Under the pieces are notes generated by a model. The model searched no databases. It saw nothing but the letters and a program-made list of their open reading frames with translations, and was not told where the DNA came from. Below, one piece after another: positions 52,945 through 60,873 of a DNA stretch of 64,000 nucleotides. A program made the position numbers and the translations under genes. The stretch's first letter is position 1. Each line of letters begins with the position of its first letter. The stretch comes from BS750m-G57 sp964607575 (lineage in GTDB: Bacteria > Planctomycetota > Phycisphaerae > SM23-33): assembly GCA_964607575.1 (NCBI GenBank), contig CAZSLS010000002.1:45961-109960 (forward strand), read 5' to 3'.

Positions 52945-54066
52945 CTAGATCGCCGCTTTGAAGAGCGCCAGGCAATCGGCTTCCGTGGCGTCCTTCGGGT
53001 TCGGCGCCGTCGAGTGGTCCGCAAACGCTGCTGCGGACAGCGGCGTCACGTCGTCTTCGGTCAGGCCCAATTCGCCCAGGCTCGCGGGCAGTCCAAGGTC
53101 GCCGATGAGTTGTCGGCAGGCGCCCGGAAGTTCGTCGCGCGTCTCGGCGCCCATGATGCGGGCCATTGCGTCCATCTTCTCCGGGCAGGCGTCCATGTTA
53201 AACTCCAGGACGTGAGGAAGGAAGATGGCGTTCAACTGTCCGTGGTGAAGGAGTTTGTCCTCAAGCGCACCGAGCGGATGGCTGAGGCTGTGAATCAGGC
53301 CCAGTCCCTTCTGGAAGCCGAGTCCGCCTTGCAAGGCGCACATGAGCATCTCCGATCGCGCATTGATATCGGACCCGTTCTGCGTGGCGGTCAGAACGTT
53401 CTTCACACCGCGCTGCAGTCCGTCCAATGCGATCGCGTCGGCCACCGGGTTAATCTTCCGGCTGCAGTAGACTTCCACGCAATGGGTTATAGCGTCCATA
53501 CCCGAAGCGGCGGTCAGGCCCGGGGGCATCCCCAAGGTCAGTTCCGGATCACTGATCACCGCTGAGGGAATCATGTGCCCGCTGATGATGGCCAGTTTGC
53601 GGCCGCTGCTCATGGTCAGCAGCGCCGCTCGTCCGACTTCGCTACCGCTGCCGGCGGTTGTCGGCACGGCGATCAGCGGGGGCTTGTCGCCGGTGACTTT
53701 CGGCAGACCGCCTTCAAGAAACGCGTATTGTTCAAGGGGCTCGGGGTGCGTCGCCAAGAGCGCGATGCCTTTGGCGCAGTCGATCGGCGATCCGCCGCCG
53801 AAGGCCACCAGACCGTCGCATTGACCTTCCCGATATGCCTCCAGCCCCGCCAGCACGTTCGCTTCAGTGGGGTTGGTTTGGACATCTGAGAATACCGCAG
53901 CGTCCTCGATCGTCAGGCGATCGAGCATGCCCAGCGAGACCAACCCTTCGTCGGTGACGATCAGAGGCTTTGTGATTCCATGCTGGGCCAGGAGGCCGTC
54001 GAGAAGACCAACGGCGCCGATTTCAAAATAGATGTTCGTGAGGTAGCTGATCGTGGGGGGCTGCAT
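52945..54066 (-). CDS. Iron-containing alcohol dehydrogenase
   Basis: A 373-residue group III (Fe-ADH) dehydrogenase. The NAD motif is GGGSPIDCAKGIA, and LIAVPTTAGSGSEV is diagnostic. The metal-binding residues are in ASGMDAITHCVEVYCS (Asp, His), HSLSHPLGALED and HHGQLNAIFLPHV (His). AAGGAG lies 10 nt before the ATG at 54066, so the earlier ATG at 54093 is rejected. Members reduce or oxidise short aldehydes and alcohols. Here it could reduce glycolaldehyde in a Dahms-type route or oxidise a hydroxy acid. It starts the ALDH-lactonase-MDR transcript, 51 bp ahead of the ALDH gene. Confidence 0.92.
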   Translation of the reverse strand: MQPPTISYLTNIYFEIGAVGLLDGLLAQHGITKPLIVTDEGLVSLGMLDRLTIEDAAVFSDVQTNPTEANVLAGLEAYREGQCDGLVAFGGGSPIDCAKGIALLATHPEPLEQYAFLEGGLPKVTGDKPPLIAVPTTAGSGSEVGRAALLTMSSGRKLAIISGHMIPSAVISDPELTLGMPPGLTAASGMDAITHCVEVYCSRKINPVADAIALDGLQRGVKNVLTATQNGSDINARSEMLMCALQGGLGFQKGLGLIHSLSHPLGALEDKLLHHGQLNAIFLPHVLEFNMDACPEKMDAMARIMGAETRDELPGACRQLIGDLGLPASLGELGLTEDDVTPLSAAAFADHSTAPNPKDATEADCLALFKAAI

Positions 54067-54266
54067 CTGATTTTTTCTCCTTGCCATCGTCATCAGGTTT
54101 GTGCGCGAGCTACATCACCCGCTCGAATGTGTTGGAAAACCGCCTTGTTAGCGTCCGCGAAAGAATACCCTGATCGTTTCCTGGCGAGCTTTTCAATTGC
54201 GACCAGTATTGTAAATTGGCTACTGCAAATTGCAAAAGAATCTCTCTCGGACGATCCGGCGGGGTG

Positions 54267-54863
54267 CTAGTCAAGGGCCTCGATAAACTGATCGGTCGTT
54301 ACCGACTCGCCCAGGAGCGGATAGATCTCCCGCTCGACGTACTCCTGATTGGCTTGAGATTCAGCGGCGACCGCGTCGCGGATCACCCGCACCCGGTATC
54401 CGAGATCGTAGGCGCTTCTGGCCGTGCCTTCGACGCAGACATTGCTGAGGAATCCGGCGATGACGACATTCTTCACGCCGTTTGTTTTAAGGATCTCGTG
54501 CAGGGACGTGTTGGCAAAACCGCTCAGGGCGTGTTTTCCCGACAGGACTTCGTCGCCCTCGACTGGCGTCAATTCGTCGATGAACTGCGTTCCCCACTGG
54601 CCCGGGGCAAATGCGCCTTTCTCGGCGGCGTCGGCGATGATGCCGCAAACCCCGTGTTCCCGAGCCCATGGCTCGTCGTAAACGAACGGACAGTGGATCA
54701 CCAGGCACCCCTTTTGGCGCGCCTTTTCGGCCAATTCGACGGCGTGAGCGATGGTGTCCTGCCGAGCCATCTCATCTTTCACCAATTCGTACAGCTTTCC
54801 GCCGGACTTGCAGAATTCGTTCTGAAACTCGATCAACACAATGGCGGTATCGGATGCTTTCAT
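54267..54863 (-). CDS. Isochorismatase-like cysteine hydrolase
   Basis: A 198-residue alpha/beta hydrolase of the isochorismatase family. The catalytic Cys is in VIAGFLSNVCVEGTARSAYDLG and the Lys in AAEKGAFAPGQWG. The normally Asp-containing N-terminal motif reads IVLIEFQNEFC, with Glu at the usual Asp position, as in some family branches. Substrates in the family range from isochorismate to nicotinamide and biuret, so none can be assigned. I chose the ATG at 54863 (AGGAG is 13 nt upstream, rather far); the frame's upstream extension falls in the 58-bp repeat and is not coding. It may head the minus-strand catabolic operon. Confidence 0.85.
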   Translation of the reverse strand: MKASDTAIVLIEFQNEFCKSGGKLYELVKDEMARQDTIAHAVELAEKARQKGCLVIHCPFVYDEPWAREHGVCGIIADAAEKGAFAPGQWGTQFIDELTPVEGDEVLSGKHALSGFANTSLHEILKTNGVKNVVIAGFLSNVCVEGTARSAYDLGYRVRVIRDAVAAESQANQEYVEREIYPLLGESVTTDQFIEALD

Positions 54864-54945
54864 GACGGTTGCTATTCTCCTGAGGATTTTGTCGGGGGTC
54901 GATAACCATTGTCTATTAGACCCAGTCTGCGGGTAATTAACAAGG

Positions 54946-55003
54946 GGCGCCACAACATGGTTCGAAGGCGGATTCACCGAATACGAAAATCAAATGTGCG
55001 CCG
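54946..55003. repeat. 58-bp direct repeat, copy 2 (fragment of the ettA 3' end)
   Basis: Identical at 55 of 58 bases to 46708-46765 and in the same orientation, but without the rest of ettA before or after it. It abuts the stop of the nitroreductase gene at 55004. It is most simply a relic of the event that placed 8.2 kb between ettA and the nitroreductase. Confidence 0.9.
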
Positions 55004-55537
55004 TTATCCGCCGTAGCTGTTGAACCAGGCTCGCTGGTCGAACGGTTGTTTTTCCGGACCTCTCGGGGCGTACTTCGGGACGCCGATCGGTAGGATTATT
55101 CGGACGATCTTGTCCCCCGGTATACCAAGCAGTTCCCCTATTGCCTCGGTGCGGCTCACCCGGCGCAGCCACCCGTCAATCCAGACCGATGCGTAACCTG
55201 TCGCTGCGATCGCCAGGAGCATGTTCTCCACTGCGGCCGAACAGTCTTCGATCTGGAAATGGTTCCCTTCGTAAATGCACTCGGGCTCCTTGTCGATCGT
55301 ACATACGATGAACGCCTTTGCCTGCCGGAAGGCCTTGTTGGACTCGTGCATTTCGGCGATCTGCGAGACCAGAGCGGGATCGTCGACGATAACGAAGCCG
55401 GTGGTCTGCTTGTTCATGCCCGAAGGCGCGTCGAGTCCGGCTTGGACGATCTTGCGAAGGTCGTCGGGATCGACGCCCTGATCGGTAAACGGTCCGCGAT
55501 AGCTGTGGCGATTGACGACGGCTTCAAAGAATTCCAT
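55004..55537 (-). CDS. Nitroreductase family FMN oxidoreductase
   Basis: A 177-residue flavoprotein of the nitroreductase fold. Conserved positions are the N-terminal VVNRHSYRGPF (FMN phosphate-binding Arg), AGLDAPSGMNKQTTGFVIV, and SAAVENMLLAIAATGYASVWIDG with the glycine-rich segment over the flavin. The C-terminal IILPIGVPKYAPRGPEKQPFDQRAWFN is typical of short members. These are usually dimers reducing nitro groups, quinones or flavins with NAD(P)H. GGGAG is 8 nt before the ATG. It lies at the right edge of the possibly inserted segment and 21 bp after the DUF362 gene on the same strand. Confidence 0.9.
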   Translation of the reverse strand: MEFFEAVVNRHSYRGPFTDQGVDPDDLRKIVQAGLDAPSGMNKQTTGFVIVDDPALVSQIAEMHESNKAFRQAKAFIVCTIDKEPECIYEGNHFQIEDCSAAVENMLLAIAATGYASVWIDGWLRRVSRTEAIGELLGIPGDKIVRIILPIGVPKYAPRGPEKQPFDQRAWFNSYGG

Positions 55538-55558
55538 TTGCTGCTCCCGTGTAGATTT

Positions 55559-56659
55559 TCAGTCTGAACTGCCTGGTTGGTAGTCGGTAAAGAGTTTGCC
55601 CCAGGGGCTGCTCGCCAGCCAGTCGTTGACGACTTTCTTGCCCTTCAGCGGATACCACCAGCGGTCGTGATAGATCGCCGAGGCGAAGATAAACGCATAG
55701 ACAATCGGCGTGTGGAACAGCAGTTTCTGCATCCACCGCATCGGCCCGAACCAGAACAGCTTGCCCACGCTGGAGGCTGCGTTGTTGCCCGTGTGGAAGC
55801 CCCAGCTCTCTTCGGCCGCATCGACGTCGCCGACGATCTCGATATCCTCGAAACGCCCGCAACCGAGCCCGCGCTCGTGCGCCAGGCGGATAAAATCGTA
55901 GTCCATCGGCTCGAAGCCCATCATCTTGGCGGCCACCGCGTCGATCGCCACGCAGTCGTCCGACGCGAGCATCACGTTCTTGCCCACCGGGATCATCGTC
56001 CTCGGACCGGGCCCGTTGCCCGCCGTCGTACCGTCCATCACGGTGAATATGCCCGGATGTATTTCCTTCTGGATCGCCAGCAGGTCGACCAGCGTCTGGT
56101 GGATTTTCGAGTGGCAGTAGTGTCGCTTGTTATTCAGCAGTCCGCCGAAAGCGTTCTTCATCGACCCGGTAGTGTTGGTGTAGATGTGGCATTTGGTGGT
56201 GGGCAGATGCACCACGTTCTTACCGTGAAAGTAATCGGGCAGGCGGATGCCTTTGGGGAATATTTCATCGAGTACGAGCATCTCGGCGCGGGGCTGGTAG
56301 ACTTCCCACGCCATGTCGGACTTGCGGAAATTGTATTTGATCGGAACGGAGTAATGCTCGCATACGGGACGCTGCTTATTGAGGCGTTCGCCTTTGGACG
56401 CGCTGGTAACGACGGTCTCGTTCTCGACGCATACCAGGTCGCTCAGGCCCGCGTCATGCAGGCCCAGTATCGTCCCCTCGAGCTGCCACGGCGTGGTATT
56501 GGCCCCTGGATACAACAGATGCCACGACAAGTTGTTCTTCAGGATCGTCGTAGCCGACGCGTCCAGCGCATCAGCAACACCGCCCAGTCCCATCACCCGG
56601 CGCGTATCTTCCAGGATCGTTTCGGGCGTGGTGCGAACTACCGCGACTTTACTGGTCAT
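55559..56659 (-). CDS. DUF362 domain protein
   Basis: A 366-residue protein of the DUF362 group. Recognisable blocks are ILKNNLSWHLLYPGANTTPW, HDAGLSDLVCVENETVV, VVHLPTTKCHIYTNTTGSMKN, GGLLNNKRHYCHSKIHQTLVDLLAI and VMDGTTAGNGPGPRTMIPVGKN. Many relatives carry 4Fe-4S ferredoxin domains, but no CxxCxxCxxxC cluster is present here. A C-terminal hydrophobic stretch (LFHTPIVYAFIFASAIY, about 310-326) may anchor it to the membrane. AGGGAG is 8 nt before the ATG. Biochemical function is unknown. Confidence 0.87.
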   Translation of the reverse strand: MTSKVAVVRTTPETILEDTRRVMGLGGVADALDASATTILKNNLSWHLLYPGANTTPWQLEGTILGLHDAGLSDLVCVENETVVTSASKGERLNKQRPVCEHYSVPIKYNFRKSDMAWEVYQPRAEMLVLDEIFPKGIRLPDYFHGKNVVHLPTTKCHIYTNTTGSMKNAFGGLLNNKRHYCHSKIHQTLVDLLAIQKEIHPGIFTVMDGTTAGNGPGPRTMIPVGKNVMLASDDCVAIDAVAAKMMGFEPMDYDFIRLAHERGLGCGRFEDIEIVGDVDAAEESWGFHTGNNAASSVGKLFWFGPMRWMQKLLFHTPIVYAFIFASAIYHDRWWYPLKGKKVVNDWLASSPWGKLFTDYQPGSSD

Positions 56660-56705
56660 TGCATGACTCCCTTACTACATCATCATATGCGCTCAAACCG
56701 CCCCG

Positions 56706-58238
56706 TCAATCGCTCGGTCCTGCCCATTCGAGGTCGTCGCCGGCGAGCCGGCGCCTCTGGAACAACCGCGAGACCATCCCCAGCCCGACAGGCAGCAGCA
56801 GCGATTCTATCAGGAACTTGAAACGCATGTTTTCGCCGAGTTCAGCCATGCAGCAAACGGCTGTCGAGTAAGCGATAAGGAACATCGCCATCGCGGCCGT
56901 CGGGTCCCTGGAAAGCATCTTGCCCCACGCGGCGGGACTGATACCGCACCGCCATATCGCACTGAACAGATACCCCAGCACCATCAGCGGAAGGGCGAAA
57001 AACAGCAGCGATCGAAAGATGTCCACTCCGCCTGTAACGTCGGTTTCCTCAGCCAGGTATTCGCACAACCACTGGCCCTGGAGGACGCGGCTGGATACCC
57101 ATTCGTGCCCGGACATTTTCGCGGCGTTTTCGGACACCTGGAGGTACTGCGAAGAGGGAACGCAGAACGCCCTGTAGGCCCGACCGACATTCTTGAAGTA
57201 CGTTTTGGGATCGTCGCGCATCACGCCGAAGGCGCTCCGCTGGTACGCCCGGGATATCGCGATGATGTTGATGTTGTTGAAGTCGTCGTTGTTCAGGACA
57301 TCGATATCGGAGGTCTCGTCGAACCCGTATTGCCTGTAGAAGGACGGTGCGGTAAACGGGTGGACTTCCGCGGCTGGCTGTTCGATCACTCCCCGGTCAA
57401 GCAGTTCTGCTTTGCGTTCCAGTGGGTAGTCCTTGCCCGTGATCTGCCAGAGGCCCTGACCGGCCCAACTGCTGGAACCGAAGAACCCGAACTTGACGTA
57501 GTTCTTGCTGTACCAACCGATCGCCACGCCGCTGATGAGCAGGCAGATCGCAAGCACCCGCAGGCGTCTGGCGCCCGCAAGCATCACCGCAAACGGGACT
57601 ACCACCAGCAGAATCGCCAGGTGGTATGCGCTCCTGGTCAGGATCAGCAGATTGGCGAATACCACCAAAGCATACAACCACCCTACCCGCCGGTCCGTGC
57701 AGAACATCGCCAGGCAGAAGATCGACGCGGTTATCAGAAACGCCGTCGGAAGCGTGTACAGCGGGTAGGCCTCGTACAGGAATAGCGACGGATTCAGCGC
57801 GCAGACCAGCGCCGTCACCAACCCGCCAAACTTGTTCCTGGTGATCCGCCAGGCGATCACGCCCGCCATTGCCGGGATGCACGCCCCCATCGCGATGTTG
57901 ATATAGTGCATCCATTCCAGGTGATGCGGGTAGAAGAATTTCGCCAGGATACCGCCGTAGAGGTTCTGCATCGGCGGTTGGGAGTGCAGGTTCCAGATGC
58001 TCTCGGTCAGGTTGCCCCGCAGCGATTCGAGCGGCAGGGCCTGCCAGAACCTGTCCCAGTACTCCGGTTGATCCCCGGGAAGTGGATGGGCGGTGATGCT
58101 GACACCGGCGCCCCACTTGTACGACAGCGCGACGATAACGTGCAGCACGGAGGTTATCCACAACGGCCAGTAGCTTCGGAGTACCGGTCTGGGACGCCGC
58201 CGGGGCTTCTCGATCTCATAAAGGCGGGACATTGACAT
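56706..58238 (-). CDS. GT39/GT83-like membrane glycosyltransferase
   Basis: A 510-residue polytopic membrane protein with about 11-12 helices. It resembles dolichyl-phosphate-mannose-type transferases (PMT/ArnT fold): an N-terminal helix (LWITSVLHVIVALSY), then a luminal loop with the acidic residues DQPEYWDRF and HSQPPMQNLYGG. Helices follow in ALVCALNPSLFLYEAYPLY, FLITASIFCLAMF and LAILLVVVPFAVML. A luminal domain of about 180 residues lies between later helices. The proteins use a polyprenyl-phosphate sugar, but donor and acceptor are not deducible. Two ATGs (58238 and 58232) are possible. It is on the same strand as the DUF362 gene, 46 bp upstream. Confidence 0.78.
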   Translation of the reverse strand: MSMSRLYEIEKPRRRPRPVLRSYWPLWITSVLHVIVALSYKWGAGVSITAHPLPGDQPEYWDRFWQALPLESLRGNLTESIWNLHSQPPMQNLYGGILAKFFYPHHLEWMHYINIAMGACIPAMAGVIAWRITRNKFGGLVTALVCALNPSLFLYEAYPLYTLPTAFLITASIFCLAMFCTDRRVGWLYALVVFANLLILTRSAYHLAILLVVVPFAVMLAGARRLRVLAICLLISGVAIGWYSKNYVKFGFFGSSSWAGQGLWQITGKDYPLERKAELLDRGVIEQPAAEVHPFTAPSFYRQYGFDETSDIDVLNNDDFNNINIIAISRAYQRSAFGVMRDDPKTYFKNVGRAYRAFCVPSSQYLQVSENAAKMSGHEWVSSRVLQGQWLCEYLAEETDVTGGVDIFRSLLFFALPLMVLGYLFSAIWRCGISPAAWGKMLSRDPTAAMAMFLIAYSTAVCCMAELGENMRFKFLIESLLLPVGLGMVSRLFQRRRLAGDDLEWAGPSD

Positions 58239-58342
58239 CGGTCATCTCGCGCGGGAGCGGGCGTGAAAAAGATTCTGCTTACCGACTTATCGACCGCCTC
58301 GGGGCGGGTGTGTAAGAAAAACTGGCGCATCGGCGGAAGTAA

Positions 58343-58363
58343 CGGCGAGCGGCGAGCGGTGCG
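58343..58363. repeat. 7-bp tandem repeat (CGGCGAG type)
   Basis: Three consecutive heptamers, CGGCGAG, CGGCGAG and CGGTGCG, just after the stop of the parvulin gene at 58384 (it is on the minus strand). Part of a family of intergenic heptamer arrays at 58.3-62.2 kb. Confidence 0.55.
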
Positions 58364-58383
58364 GTCAATGCGCGGCGCTGACG

Positions 58384-59217
58384 TTACTCTTCGCTTCTTT
58401 CGATTGTCGCGCCGCTCTTGAGTCCGTCGAGGAAGGCTTCGACCGCCTGGGATTTGGCCTGCTCCAGCAGGTGCTCGCCAAGCTGCTCCTTTACCTCTTC
58501 AAACGGTACCGCGCCGCCGGGAATGTGATCCTGCACCTTGACGATGTGATACCCGAAATCGGTCAGGAAGATATCGCTTATGTCCCCCACTTTCATCGAG
58601 AACGCGACTTTCTCGAATTCCTCGACCATCTGCCCGCGCTCGAAGAAGCCCAGGTCGCCGGCGCTGTCGGGGCAGTCCGAATGCTGCGAAGCCAACTCCT
58701 CGAACGGAGCTCCCGCGTTGAGCTGCGCCTGGATCTCGACGATCTCCGCAAACGCCGTCTCCCTGTCTACCGACGGGTTTACGTGCTTGATGATGTGGCT
58801 GGCGCGAACCTGCTCGGCCCGGACGAACATCTCCAGGTTCTCGTCATAGTACGCTTTGAGCTCGGAGTCCGGCGGCGCCGGAACGCCGTCGACCATCTGC
58901 TGCATCAGGAGATCGACCTTCATTTGCAGCACGATCTCCGCGCGGACGTCGTCCTCGGGCGTATCGCCGATGTTATCCTTGACTTCATCGAACGCGGCGT
59001 CGATGTCCTCGGCGGGAATTTCGACGTCCATATCGCCAGCCGCCTGCAACATCAGCATCCGCTCGACGATATTCTCGATGGCCCATTCTTCGAGCTGCCC
59101 TTCGGGCGGATCGGCCTGATTCTCTTCGATATATCGTTCGTAGTCCGGCGTGAGACGTTCGATTTCCTGCTCGACGAGAACACTGTCGAGTTCCTTACCG
59201 TTTACCGTAATCTTCAT
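58384..59217 (-). CDS. Parvulin-type peptidyl-prolyl cis-trans isomerase (PpiC/SurA-like)
   Basis: A 277-residue chaperone-like protein with no signal peptide. An N-terminal SurA-like helical region (about 1-125, very acidic) precedes a parvulin domain (about 138-232): VRASHIIKHVNPSVDRETA, LASQHSDCPDSAGDLGFF, MVEEFEKVAFSMKVGDIS and FGYHIVKVQDHIPGG with the conserved His. A short helix ends the chain. It may act in the cytosol or be exported by an unseen route. AAGGGA is 9 nt before the ATG. The start is followed upstream by heptamer repeats. Confidence 0.92.
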   Translation of the reverse strand: MKITVNGKELDSVLVEQEIERLTPDYERYIEENQADPPEGQLEEWAIENIVERMLMLQAAGDMDVEIPAEDIDAAFDEVKDNIGDTPEDDVRAEIVLQMKVDLLMQQMVDGVPAPPDSELKAYYDENLEMFVRAEQVRASHIIKHVNPSVDRETAFAEIVEIQAQLNAGAPFEELASQHSDCPDSAGDLGFFERGQMVEEFEKVAFSMKVGDISDIFLTDFGYHIVKVQDHIPGGAVPFEEVKEQLGEHLLEQAKSQAVEAFLDGLKSGATIERSEE

Positions 59218-59240
59218 CGCGACTTTCCCTTCGTACTGCC

Positions 59241-59380
59241 AGTTATCAGTTATCAGTTTTCAGTAATCAGTAACGGACACGGCAACGGCTAACGTCAACA
59301 TCGGACGTCCGCCCGCAGCGTTGTCGTGGTCGTTATCCGTTGTCGTTACTGATAACTGACAACCGATCACTGATCACTGG
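59241..59380. repeat. Facing arrays of 7-bp repeats (AGTTATC type) forming an imperfect inverted repeat
   Basis: Left array 59241-59275 is five heptamers (AGTTATC, AGTTATC, AGTTTTC, AGTAATC, AGTAACG). Right array about 59344-59380 reads the same on the opposite strand. The arms 59261-59275 and 59344-59358 are reverse complements with one mismatch over 15 bp, so the region can form a long hairpin. The right array extends into the next gene and encodes its final Ser-Asp-Gln and stop codon. Confidence 0.8.
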
Positions 59381-60632
59381 TTCGTTTAACGTCGTATAAG
59401 TAGAGATTGTCTCCGTAACGCAGGACGAGCTTTCCGCCGGCGACTACCGGATGGGCCCAACTGTGCCCGTCTCCAGCCACGCTGAATCGACCGGTGATCT
59501 TCAGGCCCTTGGTCGAAGCGGCCGCCAGCGCAACGTTGCCCTCTTCTTCGGTATAGAGATACAGCATCCCGTCGGCGTAGCAGATCGAGCCCTTGCCGAA
59601 ATCATCGCTGACCCATTTCCTTTTCCCGGTGGCCAGTTCCAGGCAGGTCCATCCGCCGGAGTCATCGTAACCGTAAATGTGCCCGTCGACTACAACGTAT
59701 CCGCCGGTATGGGAGGACATCTTGTCGGTGGTCCACGCCTCGGTGGCGATTATGCGTTTGCGGGCGGCTTTGAATTTCAGGCATATCCCGCCCGCGCCGT
59801 AACCGTTGGACCAGAACAGCAGCCCCTTCGAAACGACCGGAGTAGTGACGTTGGCGGTGTTACCGAACGAGAACCGGTTGGTCCAGAACGTCTTGCCCGT
59901 CTTGGCGTTTACCGCCAGCAGCCCCCCTTCGGTGCCCACGACGACCATCGGGATATTCTGGAACTCGACATACAGGGGCGAAGTGTAATTCGCCTCGCCG
60001 AACGGTTTCGACTTCCAGATAGTCTTGCCCGTCTTCTTGTCGAGGGCAGCCATACCCGTCTCCTGACCGCCCGGCGTGACGATAACCTTCTCGCCGACGA
60101 TCAGCACGGATTCGGAGTATCCCCACGGACCGGCTTGTCCTTTGAACTCGCTGAGGTTGCGGGTCCATAGTTTCTTGCCCGACTTTGCGTCCCAGCAGCC
60201 GACGAGCCCCTCGCCGGACTCCAGGTAGAGCTTTCCGGAGTCCCATGTAGGCGTACCGCGCGCGCCGGGACGGTTGCGCGTGAAGCCCGGTCCGATTTTG
60301 ACGGTCCACTTGACCTTGCCCTGCAGTGTGACTGCTGTCATGAACAGAACTTCATCAGCAGTCTTCTGCCCGGTGGTGTAGATTGCCCCGTCGGCAATCG
60401 AAACGCTCGAAAATCCCTGGCCGATACCCTGGACCTTCCAGATCAGCTTCGGGCCTCCTTTGGGCCAGGTCTTCAGCAGGCCAGTGTCGGGCGACTTACC
60501 GTCACGATTCACCCCGCGCCACCCGGGCCAGTGCGGCGCAGCGGGCTTACCGCCCGCGGCAAGACCGCAGACCGCCAGCAATGACACGCCAATTACGCAA
60601 GAACAGAGATTCACAAACCACTTGCAGTTCAT
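59367..60632 (-). CDS. Secreted PQQ-like beta-propeller protein
   Basis: A 421-residue protein starting at ATG 60632, with AGGA 6-7 nt upstream and a signal peptide (MNCKWFVNLCSCVIGVSLLA). It shows the block PGWRGVNRDGKSPDTGLLK and then PQQ-type blades (ALDKKTGKTIWKSKPF, AVNAKTGKTFWTNRF, CLELATGKRKWVSDDFGKG), ending in SWAHPVVAGGKLVLRYGDN. It is a paralogue of the protein at 15620-17023. Its last three residues and the stop lie in the right-hand heptamer array, so the repeat has either trimmed or extended the native C-terminus. Confidence 0.88.
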   Translation of the reverse strand: MNCKWFVNLCSCVIGVSLLAVCGLAAGGKPAAPHWPGWRGVNRDGKSPDTGLLKTWPKGGPKLIWKVQGIGQGFSSVSIADGAIYTTGQKTADEVLFMTAVTLQGKVKWTVKIGPGFTRNRPGARGTPTWDSGKLYLESGEGLVGCWDAKSGKKLWTRNLSEFKGQAGPWGYSESVLIVGEKVIVTPGGQETGMAALDKKTGKTIWKSKPFGEANYTSPLYVEFQNIPMVVVGTEGGLLAVNAKTGKTFWTNRFSFGNTANVTTPVVSKGLLFWSNGYGAGGICLKFKAARKRIIATEAWTTDKMSSHTGGYVVVDGHIYGYDDSGGWTCLELATGKRKWVSDDFGKGSICYADGMLYLYTEEEGNVALAAASTKGLKITGRFSVAGDGHSWAHPVVAGGKLVLRYGDNLYLYDVKRTSDQ

Positions 60633-60794
60633 GGTGATTCCTGTAGAGGGCCAAACCAACTTCTCGGCGGAGTCTAGCAGAATCCCCCCCCTCTTTCCAT
60701 GCCGAACCTCGCTCACAGACTCTCCGGGCAGGGAATCTGTCGCACTTTGCGTTTATCGCGTCAAGCCGCCGGGTATCCATTGCCGATTTAAACA

Positions 60795-60829
60795 GAGAGC
60801 TATTAGCTGATAGCTAATAATCAGTAGCT
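60795..60829. repeat. 7-bp tandem repeat (AGCT type) with small hairpin
   Basis: Five heptamers: GAGAGCT, ATTAGCT, GATAGCT, AATAATC, AGTAGCT. Within it ATTAGCT (60802-60808) and AGCTAAT (60812-60818) form a hairpin. It lies 45 bp upstream of the aminotransferase ATG and downstream of no stop, so a promoter-proximal effect is possible. Confidence 0.65.
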
Positions 60830-60873
60830 TTGCTACAATACGGGATTGTCCATTGACGAAAGGCTGACGGCTT

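Noticed and set aside
54864..54977. N-terminal extension of the isochorismatase-like protein starting MNPPSNHVV
   Set aside because: Its first residues are the reverse complement of the duplicated ettA fragment, so the resemblance to coding sequence is accidental.
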